The notes under the pieces: generated by a model
Seen by the model: the letters and a program-made list of their open reading frames with translations, nothing else
Database searches by the model: none
Told to the model about the DNA's origin: nothing
From: Diphasiastrum complanatum
Taxonomy: Eukaryota > Streptophyta > Lycopodiopsida > Lycopodiales > Lycopodiaceae
Assembly (NCBI GenBank): GCA_029204225.1
Contig: CM055098.1
Span: forward strand, 55,314,282-55,378,281
Direction of reading: 5' to 3'
Length of the DNA stretch: 64,000 bases
Translations under genes and position numbers: made by a program
In this document: piece after piece, positions 1 through 11,996 of the stretch
Layout: every line of letters begins with the position of its first letter
Position numbering within the stretch: the first letter of the stretch is position 1

Positions 1-366
1 CATCTGAAGAGCCTGAGTTGAAGTTGGTTGAACTATAACACCTAGAAAAGGCTATTGCATTAGCCAAGAGCATGAAATCTACTTTTGGTGTACGAAAAGG
101 AAAGACAACAATAGAGACAGTAAATCATATGCAAGTGGAAGCTTCTAGGAGAAGTGAAGTTTGCAAGAAACAAGGACAAAAGGCAAAAAAGGATGGAAAA
201 CACCAAGGAGAAAGGTATGGGCAATCAAAAGACAGTCAACTTGCTATATATCATAAAGAGAGATTGAGGAAAGAAGTAAAGTCCATGGATAAAGAAGATG
301 TCACTAAGGAACGGAAGGGGAACCCACCTTTTTTGATCCAAGGAATTTTTACAAAGGGAACAAGCT

Positions 367-370
<4 letters not shown>
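1..370. other. Unassigned sequence left of first CT tract
   Basis: An open frame runs on the plus strand from 72 into the CT tract. It is Lys/Glu-rich and low in complexity, and I recognise no domain or splice structure. Its last 20 or so residues are only an alternating Leu/Ser readout of the microsatellite. I do not call it a gene. Confidence 0.4.

Positions 371-429
<59 letters not shown>
371..429 (+). repeat. (CT)n microsatellite, about 59 bp
   Basis: Uninterrupted CT dinucleotides, read directly. First of seven long CT tracts in the window, all with CT on the plus strand. Confidence 0.97.
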
Positions 430-434
<5 letters not shown>

Positions 435-1254
435 ACGTAAATTATGATTTTGTTTTTGTGTCATAGGTCACAAAGATCTTGAGTTTCTTCATGACATAGT
501 CACAATCATGGTTACATAATTGATTATCCGTTTCCATCACCTTTTGCATGAATTACCATCTTAAAAAATGAACAGGGGAAAGGAATCTCTCAATGAGAGC
601 AAAGAGTTTCTGGTGACCATCACTCGTGGTAAGGGTCACTTGAGATATTAGGGCAATCCCATTAGGGCAAGACGCAACTTCAAAAATCACCCAAACCACC
701 AATTAAGGTCTCGAAACAGACCATTCCCCAAACGGAGAAGTTGAGCATAAATTTTACTGCCTCCACTAAAAAGAGAACGTAAGAGGCACCAAAAATAATC
801 CAGGCATCATTCTCCGCGATAAATTGATTTCCTGAATCAACCAAAAACTTCTAACAGATTCGACTAGTTGAATTTGAGCACTGGAATGTGAATCGTGAAA
901 TAGATTTCTGTATTAGTTCAGAAAATGTGAGGGAAACTTTTACTCATCTACTGTATGCTGAGAGCTTATTTAATGCAAATTAGCGTCAAGGTCATCATCT
1001 GGTCTAGCGTTTTCCTGAGTCCAAACTATAGGAGAGCGCAATTGGGCCTTCAAATTGCTCACATCTATATGTGGCTTTAAACTACCAAAATAATCACTGA
1101 GGCTAGGCTGTCCTTCCTTGTTGGATACGGAATTCGTGAGATATGATAAATGACGAGAGAAGTGGGTTAGAGGCCTCCTTCAGAACAGGACTTCAGCATT
1201 CTCTTCTAACACAACTGCATAAAACAGCTTCAGAAGCAGAAGTTAGGCACAAAC
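430..1254. other. No gene seen; probable PPOX1 intron 1
   Basis: This stretch follows the PPOX1 exon 1 donor site on the minus strand. I looked for the expected second exon, which should continue with the conserved block after MLTM, and did not find it. Intron 1 is therefore longer than about 1.2 kb, or the gene is truncated here. Confidence 0.5.
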
Positions 1255-1793
1255 CGTCATGGTAAGCATGGAGTCGTTGGGCTGAAAGCTATTTGGGCCT
1301 TCTTCCCACAAATAACCATTTTCCTCTCGGGTGATTATATTGCCACCAACTCGATCCCGGGCTTCTGTAACCAGCAATGATCCTACTGTTGATGAATGCT
1401 TTGTGCTGAGTGCCTGCGCTGTGCACAGGCCCGAAATGCCTGCGCCAACAATCACACAATCATACACTTGCGATTCCTTCTCGGAGCCCTCAGCTGTTGT
1501 TGAAGGCACAGCTACCGCTTGCTTCGCAGCCACAGAAAGCTGCCGTCGGTTCTTACAAGTCCTACCAATGCAAGGTACAAGTGAGGACATAAGGTGGGTT
1601 TCTAGTTGCCGCCCCAATGCTGCATTGTTGGCGAATTTTAAGGACTTTAGTGTAAGGCATGCTGCTGAAGAAGAAGAAGATGATGAAGAAGAAGAAGAAG
1701 TAGTGGAGATGGAGATGGAGATGGAGATGGAGGAGGGAATGCATCCGGGAATGGAGACTAGGAGCGATGAAGAAGCTGCAAGAAGAGCTTTGC

Positions 1794-1797
<4 letters not shown>
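1255..1797 (-). CDS. PPOX1: Plastid protoporphyrinogen oxidase, exon 1 (partial gene)
   Basis: PPOX oxidises protoporphyrinogen IX to protoporphyrin IX, the last step shared by chlorophyll and haem synthesis, and is the target of diphenyl-ether herbicides. This exon encodes 181 residues. Residues 1-110 form a long Ser-rich N terminus that looks like a plastid transit peptide, with a Ser/Ile run (22-44) from simple repeats. The FAD-binding GAGISG motif (118-123) follows, then DRVGGNIITREENG and LWEEGPNSFQP, both diagnostic of the plastid isoform. The ATG at 1797 is the first after the 5' GA tract and has a good context (GAGATGGGC). Coding ends at a GT donor (1254-1253) right after MLTMT, close to a conserved boundary position. 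Later exons are not visible in the remaining 1.25 kb, so the gene runs off the window or is truncated. Confidence 0.93.

Positions 1798-1844
<47 letters not shown>
1797..1844 (+). repeat. (CT)n microsatellite in PPOX1 5' UTR
   Basis: A CT tract of about 48 bp touching the PPOX1 start codon; the transcript would read (GA)n. GA-rich leaders in plants can bind GAGA/BPC-type factors (family knowledge); any regulatory role here is inferred. Confidence 0.95.
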
Positions 1845-1847
<3 letters not shown>

Positions 1848-1959
1848 AGAGAAATTCATGCTTTTATTATTGAAGGATGCAAAAACCCATCCATGTACAA
1901 TATTGCCTTTCACTAGAATACACACCAATAGTCACTAAAATAAGCACATGCAGTGCGGC

Positions 1960-2211
1960 CTTGTGCATGCGCATCTGCATGCGCATCTACCGGTGCACAA
2001 CAAGTGAAGAGAATGTCAGTACAGGTCTTGTGCGCATCCAACAGTGCACAACAAGTGAGAGTGTGTCATTACAGGCCTCGTGCCCATCCACTCTCTCAAT
2101 TGTTGTGCACCGTTGGATGCGCACAAGGCCTGTAGTGACACTCTCTCACCTGTTGTGTAACACGTTTCTGACACTCTCTCACCTGTTGTGCACCGTTGGA
2201 TGTGCACCTGG
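1960..2211. repeat. 50-bp tandem units followed by inverted copies
   Basis: Two direct copies of a 50-51 bp unit (1981-2031 and 2032-2081) start GCGCATC and contain GTGCACAACAAGTGA. The same sequence recurs in reverse orientation from about 2101 to 2210, with two copies of ACACTCTCTCACCTGTTGTG. The core around 2030-2055 can pair with 2101-2125. The block lies just upstream of the PPOX1 leader and could be a foldback transposon remnant or a local inverted duplication. Confidence 0.8.
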
Positions 2212-3915
2212 CATTTATTGCCTATGTGTCTTTCATCCTCACGCTACAATATCCTCTTCTTTGGGGGGAAAAGGTCACCCTTTGAGGCCGCTCCGCCAAG
2301 GACCGACCTTCAACCGAGGCTCGAGGCGGAAGGCCCTTCCCACGACGAAACGACTAAGGAAGTGACCTTCTACAACGTGATTTTTTACTTTTTTTTTCCT
2401 TATTTTTGCCGTAGATTTTTGTTTACATGCATCTTCCACGAAGATGCACGTAAAAAAATTTGGAAACTAAAGGAGGGGCAAAAATTCTGTTCCATGAGGC
2501 ACCTCTTTTTCCTTCGTGAAAAAGAAAAAAATGATATTTACGTATATGGAGGATGGTCTATTTTTCTTTTATCATTTGTTTGCACCCAATAAAATGATCT
2601 TCAAATTATGATGAGACTGTCAGATCAAGTTATGATTGATTGTTCATTGAATCAAGTATAATAGTCACGTAATGGATTCTTTGTGAGTATTCTGTCCATT
2701 TTTTGGGCTCTTTAAAAAGCAGAAAATGTCACTGGTTTTTTTAGAAAAATTTTGACGGTCATTCCACGCGCGCGTCAGATTGCACATCAGTCTTGACGCG
2801 TCAGATTGCCATGTGGCACTTTCTAATTGGTCCAAAATTAATACAAGTGCTGATTATGCTTTTAAATGACATGTAGAAAAGTCAAAGAACCCATTACGCA
2901 ATGGAATGGGCCGGCCATTCTGCCCGGTTCGGATTGCCAAAAATGTGGGAAATAGAATAGATAATGGAATGCGAAAACTTCCTACTTCCAATGCGTCGTA
3001 AAGGGCTGCTAAAGAGCTTTATAGATTTCAAGATTACGTGATGTCTAGATCTCATAAGCTTTCACAAATGATAATCTGATTCACATTTCTATTTACAATT
3101 TTTTTCCATTAAAAAGCTGCTAAAAACCATCAATTCCATGGCAACTACCCTTGCTCATGCAAATATTTGGGCACAATCAATGTTAAAATATTCCCGAAAG
3201 AAGGAATTGTCACAGGGCACGAATACTAGATCCAAACCATCGTCAAAATACCATAAAATATGCGGGAGTTATGGAGCTATTAGCTACTAGAAATAACATG
3301 CCCAAACATGATGTTCTTCATACAAGCCCATCTTACAATCAATAGCTAGAAAAATGGAACATTAGTTACGCCTAGCCCCATGGAAATATTGTAGCTTGTA
3401 TTAGTTTAAGTTCTAAGCTTAAGTTTCAACGAAGTCTTATGATTGGCTTCGAAAGGCCATTCTTATCTTTAGAAGTAAAATTAGCAAATCAAAATGAGCT
3501 TAGCCTAACCTCGCTCTCTACAAAAGAAAGGCCCTCCTCTTGTAAAACATGTTGCCATTAGGCTAATGTGAGATTGGGAATGAAGGGTTCTTTCCTTTGT
3601 CACTTGCTTTTGTATTTTTCTCTTTATGAGCATTTGCATATTGTGAGAATGGCAAAAATGAGCTTTGTTTTTCTACTTTTTCTCATTGTGACAATTTGTG
3701 ACGACATTTTGCTTGTAAGTAAAAAGAGTTAGGAAGGTTTCAATTTTGTTCTAGCAAGTTTTTTGGTGATGGGCGAATATAAAAAGAGGATGAAAAGCTC
3801 TAAAGTGAATGGATGTTTTTAGTAGATGGATTGAATGGAAAGTTTGATTGACTGTTTAAAAGATTTATGCATGGATTTTGGGAATGGATTGATTAAGGAT
3901 TGAGGTGGAATGCTA
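2212..3915. other. No gene seen
   Basis: AT-rich sequence with frequent stops in all frames, upstream of the PPOX1 promoter side. A short GC-rich patch around 2765-2815 has two nearby GCGTCAGATTGC copies. No coding family or transposon ends recognised. Confidence 0.5.
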
Positions 3916-4186
3916 AAAGATAGGTAGGTTTTAATAAGATGGATAGGTCTTAGAAAGCTAAAAAGATGAACTTGAGGCATCATAAAACAAATAATCAAAC
4001 ACATGGCTTAAAAAAACAATCTTATCATTGCATTCATGGAAAATAAAGTGAAAGATAGGTAGGTTTTAATAAGATGGATAGGGTTTTAGAAAGCTAAAAA
4101 GATGGACTTGAGGCATCATAAAACAAATAATCAAACAGATGGCATTAAAAAACAATCTTATCATTGCATTCATGGAAAATAAAGTG
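3916..4186. repeat. Tandem duplication of a ~135-bp unit
   Basis: Copy 1 (3916-4050) and copy 2 (4051-4186) are nearly identical, each starting AAAGATAGGTAGG and ending ATGGAAAATAAAGTG. They differ by a few substitutions and small indels, so the duplication is fairly recent. Confidence 0.95.
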
Positions 4187-7100
4187 TGTTGCATCAAATG
4201 AAGAATCTTGCATCGATGAAAATAGAGAGAATCGATATTTTTTATATTCTCAAAAATAAAACATACAATAGTTTTTAAAATGGGCTTTAATTTAATTTTC
4301 ATTTTTTCTTTCTTTTTTAAATTTGATATGTATTCAAAAGTATTTAAATAAGGAACATGATAAATGTTCGTCATGAATATAATCCAATTTGTTATCGATA
4401 TCGGCCTTGCTCTCCCTTGCCTCAAACTTGTCTCCACCCTTCGACTTTGTCACTTCTTCCTCAATTGTCATTGCTTATTCCTCCATTGTCACTACTTATT
4501 CATCTTTGTCCCATCCACCTTGACTTGAGGTGCATTCTATGTATAAATTCAAAAACATTGTCAATTTGTTAGTGATTTATTACATTAATCTATCATCATT
4601 GCAAAAGATAAAAAAACAAAAAAGGACTTTAATAGACAGTAGATTAGACGTACCTAGGTATACTCCTTCCAATGCAAGATGATCTACCAAGTGTCTAAAA
4701 CTGATGCAATACTCCTCAAAAGAGAGTTTCGACCAATAATAATGGGAAATTGATTGTTCTTGCTTGTTTTTTGATAAAAGATCAATTATAGCTTGTGTTA
4801 GATGACATAATCATTGAAAGCAATGCATCCAATCCCACCTAGGGATTAAATGAATCCATTTTAGGTCTTTTATGTCTAAATTTCAACAATAAGTACAACA
4901 GTTACTAATAAGAAAGACCATCATGATGCAGTCCTCTTAGGGTGGATCAATTACTATACACTTTTAAAGGGTTTATTAATAATCAAGAAAACATATATTC
5001 TAAATTCCTTTCATGAATCTTTGATCCATTTGGATCTCTTTTCTGTTGGATTTATTCGAATTATCGATGGGGAGGTTATTCGAATTATCGATCTTTAATC
5101 TACATCCATTCATCTATCTAGTTCTACAGTTTTACTCATGTTTTTATACAATCTGTTGAAATACACGGGAATAGCTAACGGTTAGGTTCAACAAATCGAA
5201 GGCACTCAAACTATCAAATGTTAACATAACTTATTTCCACTCGTTTCGAAGCTAACAACTTTCCCTAATGGATTTTGCAAGTAGTTTTCAGAAAGCCCTA
5301 CTAAATAAGTGACAATGCAATTTGGCTAAGTGCCAATTGCAATCTGCGACCAAACAATTGTCCTCAAATTTCATTTGGATTAGTCTAAATGGCATTTACA
5401 AACAAATATAAATAGTTGATCATTTTCTAGATTAACTCTCTGATGAGATCTTCAGTTTTTATTCTTCAACTCTTCAACTTTTGATCTAGGAGATTAATAT
5501 AACGCAGTGCTAGAAACGCTTACTGATTATTAGCGGAAGAGTCAGATAGACACAATCATATACTTAGAGATAGTTTGGAGTACGTGCTTGCATCCGTTAT
5601 TGTTTTCTGCTCATGATACTTCTGATTTGTACATGCTACTTACCGAATTGATCATATTTTTATCGCGTTCAATAATTGGCAGAATGATCAAATTATTCTC
5701 TATTCTATTTGTAATTTGATTATGTTCTCTTATAGATTTGTTTGAACTATCGAATACTTCGATATTGTAATGTTTATTCTATTATGTTTGTCTACGATTT
5801 CGTAGAGCCTAATAGTGCATCCATAGAATGCAGCTATTTATTTTTCTATCAAGCATCCTTTCCTTCATTCAACATTTTCATCATCTTTGTTTCTTTTTCC
5901 TTAAGGCAATTATGTGGATCTTTGATGGCTCTTTGGCCTTCTTGCAATGATATTCTAAGAGCTTATCATGAAAGTTTTGCCCTCCTCTTTTTAGTGTTTT
6001 GTTTTTTTTTGTTGAGATGTCTTTGGGTCCTTAATGGCTCTTTGATCTTTCACAATAATTTTTTTGAAATTTCACCAACCTAGTATTCTAATGTCCACTC
6101 CCAAAAATAAAACAATAACTCCCATTAGATCTAGAGACAAAATGGGACAAGAGAAGGTCAACCACAAGGCCATTCCACTTCCATGCCTTAATTATAACAA
6201 GTCAAGTTCATTTAAGAGAATGGAGGACTAATGACCTAGATTATCACACACATAACATCACTGCACATGAACTAGCACAAAGACGAACATTTCATGGTGG
6301 AAACACACATGAACACCCTGCTACACACCATTCACCATTTTGTGGATTCTTCTATACATAGAAACACATCTACTTAAACTATTCTAAGAAGTCTTTCATT
6401 AAAAAATTGGGTCTTTTGGTCCTATTTTTGTCGTTTTGCTTATTCTTTCCTCTCAAGGTAGCTATGTGGTTCCTTAGCCTTGTTGCACCAAAAACAAAAA
6501 TCCTACCTGCTTACGAGTGTAATCCCCACGATCACATTGAAAGAATAACACCAATTTTTGCAAGGAATGTAAGGATTAGACCTAGATATGAAATGGGATA
6601 AGAGCATGGGCCATAACAATTTATGAATCAAGATGGAAAAAATGGAGGACTGATGACCTACACAAATGCTAGACCATCACACATAGAACATCATTGCACA
6701 TGAAACAACACCAAGTAAACATCTAATATGCATCCTAATTTAAAATACCAAAATTATAGTGAACTAAGTAAACTACAAAGCACGAAAAACATAAAGCATT
6801 TCACAATAAGTGATTTTACCTGACATGTTCTCATTTGTTGAAAAAATTATGGCCCTTATCTAGTTTCACATACAGGAGGACTTACCCCATACATGGAAGT
6901 AACATGGGACCCAATAAATGCCCAGGTGTAGTAAGTTTAACTCCCTGAGAGGTTGAGCACTAGTAGGTGTTATGTCTATGTTGTAGTAATGAATCGAGTA
7001 CTAGTGGATGTTATCTCTACTTTGTTATAATGGAGGAAAGACTAAATATTAGAGCAATGGTGGAAAGAAGGGGAGGAAAAAGGGTAAGGGGTTGGTGCTT

Positions 7101-7403
7101 ATCATTGTGCATATAAAAGGGAGACATCTCACTTGACAACAAAAAATCAACAATAGTAGTTTTTTAAATCACCATTATTAGTTCAAAATCTCACATAACT
7201 ATTGCTTAGATAAAAAATTTGGCACTACAAGTGCATCTATAGCGTGCCATTGGTAGAGGATATACTTGGCATGCTTATTATAGCCAAGATATAATTGGCA
7301 TGACTTCAAGTCCCAAAGCCAAAGATTTCAGCAATAATCAGCTATATTGACTCTCTAGCAATGGACTCTAGATCGGGGGGATACGTGCAATGGGGAGCAA
7401 CGC

Positions 7404-7406
<3 letters not shown>
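4187..7406. other. No gene seen
   Basis: AT-rich noncoding sequence. It contains a short direct repeat of TTCGAATTATCGAT near 5055-5095 and the divergent duplication listed separately. No recognisable protein segment. Confidence 0.45.
5985..6720. repeat. Divergent duplicated segment (~300-bp halves)
   Basis: The block 5985-6285 and the block 6405-6720 share an ordered series of similar phrases: a T-rich start, then an ATGGGA(C/T)AAGAG phrase, then AATGGAGGACT(A/G)ATGACCTA, then CATCA(C/T)TGCACATGAA. Divergence is high, so this is an old duplication or two copies of an unclassified repeat. Confidence 0.6.

Positions 7407-7450
<44 letters not shown>
7407..7450 (+). repeat. (CT)n microsatellite
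   Basis: About 44 bp of uninterrupted CT on the plus strand, not next to a recognised gene. Confidence 0.96.
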
Positions 7451-7452
<2 letters not shown>

Positions 7453-10400
7453 TTGGAGGGAACTGCTCAAAGCTTGCATTAATAAAATGAGCTCAAAAGA
7501 CAATAAATATAAGGGTAAGGAGTTTTTTTTTAACTAGCCTTTTATGTGACACTCTTGCATTGAGTTTTTTTTTTTTAAAATTTTGGCAAACATCTTGACT
7601 TTATATGGTTATTAACGATATTTCGAATTCACTCATTACTTAATGGCACTAGCATTTAACATATATGACTACCCTTGCCACAATTTTTGATAATGTGTAA
7701 ACGATTTGGTTGAATTGATTCTACTCAGAAACCTAACAAGCCTAGGAAGGTGAGCTAGGTTTTGGGTGGAAACGAAAGGACACGAGCTATCATTTCCACA
7801 ACGTAGTTGCATTCTGAGCTTTTTCTTGCTTCATGATCAGTAGGTTCTCCAACTTTAACATAAACCACTAGTTGCTCGACAGACTAGGACCAGATGATTA
7901 TAAACGAAATGAATAATGCTTTAGGCACATATGGTTACATTCATAATTGTTTGTTGTTGATGTGTTGAGTAGCCATTGATTTTCTATGAATTGAATCTTG
8001 TTACTAGACAATCGTGGAAGAATTTTTGCCCAGTAGTCAGGCTTGATTTATTCATAAAAACAGTTTTTAATTTAGGATATACTCTATAATTGAGCTTAGT
8101 TTATTTACCAAAAAAAAGTTTGAAACAATACAAAAAACGACGCTACAATATACATCCCCAATCAATACTTTTTGGTATATTATCAAGCCCGAGATCAGAG
8201 ACGAATTGAACTTGGGTGGCCGAGCTCTTCTAAGCACGATACACCAACTCACCATGCGTGGGAAGACCATCCCCGATAAAGAAAGCATGCTAGCAAATTC
8301 CATACACCAAGGAGCAAGGATCAACTTATCCCCCACTCTCGCCCTCAAATCCTTAGAATCCACCATTGTCACTTTAGTGGTAGTGCGGAATGCATTATTT
8401 AATCGGTTAAGGACATCCCCAAAAACATATTGCTTACACCAAGGAGCTTGGCCACGAGACTTCCAACCGCCAACTCCTTCAAATTTTAGCGGTCATGTGA
8501 CCAGGATCGTCTTCCTCATAATAATAAGAGAGAGAGAAGATGTAGGTTGTAACCTGGAAGCTTTTGGCGATGGCGGATGAAAATGTACGATCCTCTGCGA
8601 GGTACGTCTCTTAGTGTTTTTCTCAACCGCTGTTGCAACTAGCACCAAAATATGCGTTGTTCTTTTCCCTGCAATCCGATGTGCTGATTTGATGCCTTCG
8701 ACGGCCTTTCATTTGAGCTATGGATGGCCGGATATGGTGTTGTATCTGAGATGCAAGCAACCAGTTCCTCTTCCGTTGCTGCATATCGTCCGAGAATGGT
8801 TTCCGTGGCATTTATCCTCAAAGAACAGATCGCTCTCTTTTGGTTTCTTGTCAGAGCAGATGGATATATGCTTTTCAGTTGATTAGGTTGATGACGGAAA
8901 TGTATATGTTACTCAGCCTTCTGAGCTGATACCGTTTGTGTTGCCGTTGGGGTTAATTTGCACATCGAAGTTTTCTAGTGTAGTATCATCATGATTTATT
9001 TGCGGTTGGAGGGGCTTGTTCGCGTATTGGATAGCCAGTGAGGGACTGGCTTCGAGAATTTGTTTGAAGGCGTTCCTTGAAGAACTCTGGCTGTTGTTTG
9101 CCACAACGCTGTTGGGTAATGTACTTCTGCTGCTTCGGACTTTTTCGTTACCTAGCGATTAGGTCGTTGGACTATTTTGGTTGCTGAGTATCAGATTTTT
9201 TTCCCCCACTATGCCATTTTCATCTCATAGCACCGGATGATGTCGTTTCGCAACTGTTTATTTTCTACGTTTGGCTAGGTTATTGTTTTAGCTTACATTT
9301 AACAGCCATTGAAATCGAATGACAAAAAATGACCTATTATTAGATCACAAAAGAATTTTGAGGGGATCGTGATTAGGAATAGCAACCAGTTGCATTAACG
9401 AGGTTTGGGCACGGTGAAACCTTCCTTTCCTCTGCCTGAGGTCTACAGGTGTACTCAAGTAATCCAGAAAATAAGGACATAGGAGAGAAAAAACAAAAGC
9501 AAAAACGAGGTATACAAGTGTGCAATTTGTATGAAGGATTCTTCAATATTTAGGGTTAGTCTGGATGTGCAGTTTGCACGTGTTTTGGGCTTGTAAGCTA
9601 GTTTAACAGATTCTAGTCTGGGTGTGGACAAAATCTTGTCTTCAAGGGAAGCAAATGCTATCTTCCCTTTGCACGTTGACAATGCCCGCTATTATCTGTT
9701 GGCACCTTCTGAAGATATTAAATAAATTGTAAATTTTTATTGTTCTTATGCCCTATTAAGCATGTATCCTCATTTCTTATACAGTTTGGCATGTACGGCC
9801 AGATGTGAAATATCTAGTCTTCATGTGAAAATTGTCTCATTGCTTATATGTTGTAGAGGAGTTACCTGCAAACCTACAAAAGGCTTTTATTATCAGGCTT
9901 AGTTTGTGATGACATATTTTGATTTTTATTCACACTAGTTTCCTATCATATGAGATGTTGCAACCAAGTCTCTTCTCCCAAAATTCCTAACTTGAGGTAG
10001 TTGACACTCTTTCAATTTCTAGATAAGAGCTCACATTAAGGTTTCTAGTCTTCGTGGATTTATGCTTTCCTCATAGCTTCCTGTATAATTTCTCAATCCT
10101 GAGGAGGAACTTGTAGTAAAAATTCTTATTCTTAATTTGCATATAGTATTGTCACTTGCATGATAGTAACATGAAGGTTAAAGAGTTTGTTACATCCTGT
10201 TTATAGTCTGTTTGTTATTGACTTCAAAGTCTCATATTCTTCCTGAGTCCTCAAATGTATAGAGTAAGATCTTGTGTATCTGAATGTCTTATTGCACTAG
10301 GCCTTTTTTTTCTTGTTGTCGTGGTTTTTTTTCTAAACGATGTTAAATTTGCAGCATGTCTTCTGAAGTTTTCAGTTTCAGGCTTGATGATAGGTATATT

Positions 10401-11005
10401 GAATAAAGAAAATTAAGTTGTTTTATTCTATGCTATAACTTTCTTCAGGGCATGGCAAAATTCTTGGTGAGGTGAACCGGCTTGTATAATACATACACGC
10501 TTACACATGTGCTTGCATGCCTTTGTGAACATAAATGTAATTATATTTACCAGCAAATGCATTGCATTGGGCTGCAATCTTGCAAAGGCATTTGCTACAA
10601 ACACATTTTGAAACTAGCTGCAAACTTCAATGTTATGCGTAGACTGCTTTTAGAAATGTAATATCATTTAAATTTGAACTTGGTGCAATGTAGTATTTCA
10701 ATTCTCAAAATCGCAGGCATATTCTGAAGCCCTTATTATGATGTCGTAAAACTAACCTAAACGTTTACATCATGTGGTTTAAAATCAGGATTTTTTCCAC
10801 TCATACATTTGCAAACTTTTCAACTTTCTGTCAAACCTGCAAATGTGTTTGCAAACTCAAACATTTGAAGGTTTTATACATTTGCTGGCAACAACTATTT
10901 TAATCATCATACATAGGAATGATGCCACTCCTCCCTATTGATGCACCTCTTAAGTAGAGTGATCATTTGAAGATCTATATGTCTTCCAAAGTAGCAATGA
11001 TGTGT
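7451..11005. other. Unassigned region upstream of the CID gene
   Basis: No recognised protein family. A purine-rich leader-like stretch (about 8525-8540) precedes an ATG at 8570 that opens ten codons and then meets a GTACGT donor-like site at 8602. This could be an upstream noncoding or uORF-bearing first exon of the CID transcript, or chance. An in-frame stop at 11985-11987 means it cannot extend the CID protein through the sequence just before its ATG. Confidence 0.35.
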
Positions 11006-11861
11006 GTTCATGCTGTAGATACCCGCTCCGAGCATTTGGCTTCGGTATGTTCCGTTCCGTACTTTCGGAACAGAACGCGTTCCATACGTACAGAACGAGG
11101 GACCTTTTTCTTCTTTTTTTCCCTTTGCGCCCTATGCACTCCTGCGGAAAATTCATAAAAACCAATCTGTGAATTCAGAATCTGCCTGTGATCCCACCTC
11201 TCCGAACAAAATTTGCAGTGAACAAAAATAAACTCAACAACACAATCTCTCGGACACTTTCAAGTACGAAAAGGTGTAGAGTTGAATGGCTAAGGTTGGT
11301 GATTTTAAAATTTTGTTCTTCTGAATCTGATAAGCAACAGCTTACTAAGAGTATTAGCACGCTAGTCACCTTAACAAAATACCAAAGAACATGGTAAGAG
11401 ATCCATAAAAGCGATTCACCCTGATTTGTAAGGTGACAATGGATGAATGTTGAGATGACACCACAAGAAAAGTATGCTGACTTTTCTTTTTTTCTCTGGT
11501 CAGAATTGAGGTGTAAGCTTTTACTTCAGTTTTCTCAGGACAGTGAACTGAAAGCAAAGTACTTAGGAAGGTAGCTGGTTGGGCAATGTTAATTACTTGA
11601 AAATATTGAGTGAATTATCTTCCAGGATTCTGTAAAATTAAGGTGATATGCTAAAGATTTCTGTCTTAGGATTGGCAGTGGATATAATTGCTACATATTT
11701 TAGCATCAAAATTGTATCTTTTTGCAAAAATTTGCTAAAAAAAACGAATAATTACATCTGTGTTTCGGAAAAAATTTTTGGGTCACGTTCTGAAACAGAA
11801 TGCCCTTGGAACACCCGTTCCGTACGCGTTCTGAAACGGAACGGGCAAGTATGGTTCATGC
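11006..11861. mobile_element. Nonautonomous hAT-like element (840 bp) with 8-bp TSD
   Basis: The perfect 8-bp direct repeat GTTCATGC lies at 11006-11013 and 11854-11861. The element between (11014-11853) has imperfect terminal inverted repeats: left TGTAGATACCCGCTCCG, right (reverse complement) CATACTTGCCCGTTCCG. Both ends carry further GTTCCG/CGGAAC motifs in subterminal positions. An 8-bp duplication with short TIRs is typical of hAT elements. No transposase is seen inside. Its ends resemble those of the element at 47256-47876. It lies 135 bp upstream of the CID start codon. Confidence 0.85.
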
Positions 11862-11996
11862 CTCCATTCCTTTCTTGTGCATTAATGTCAATCCTGTTGA
11901 AGCTGTTGCAGATTATTCTTTGGCTTCCCTCTTTTTATTCAAGATACTATCTCAAAGTGCTTATGAGCGTCAAGCTGGGCCTGTTGATTGGACGGG

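Noticed and set aside
72-440. Open frame ending in a Leu/Ser run
   Set aside because: The end is a microsatellite readout and the rest matches no family; no splice context.
1331-1873. Long plus-strand frame opposite PPOX1 exon 1
   Set aside because: It is the antisense shadow of a well-supported exon and includes simple-repeat translation.
8067-8580. Overlapping frames on both strands upstream of the CID gene
   Set aside because: No domain recognised, no codon or splice evidence, and both frames cover the same DNA.
10549-10892. Possible MITE with CCAGCAAATG inverted ends
   Set aside because: The 10-bp inverted match is perfect, but no target duplication is seen and the sequence between is full of similar CAAATG words, so chance is likely.
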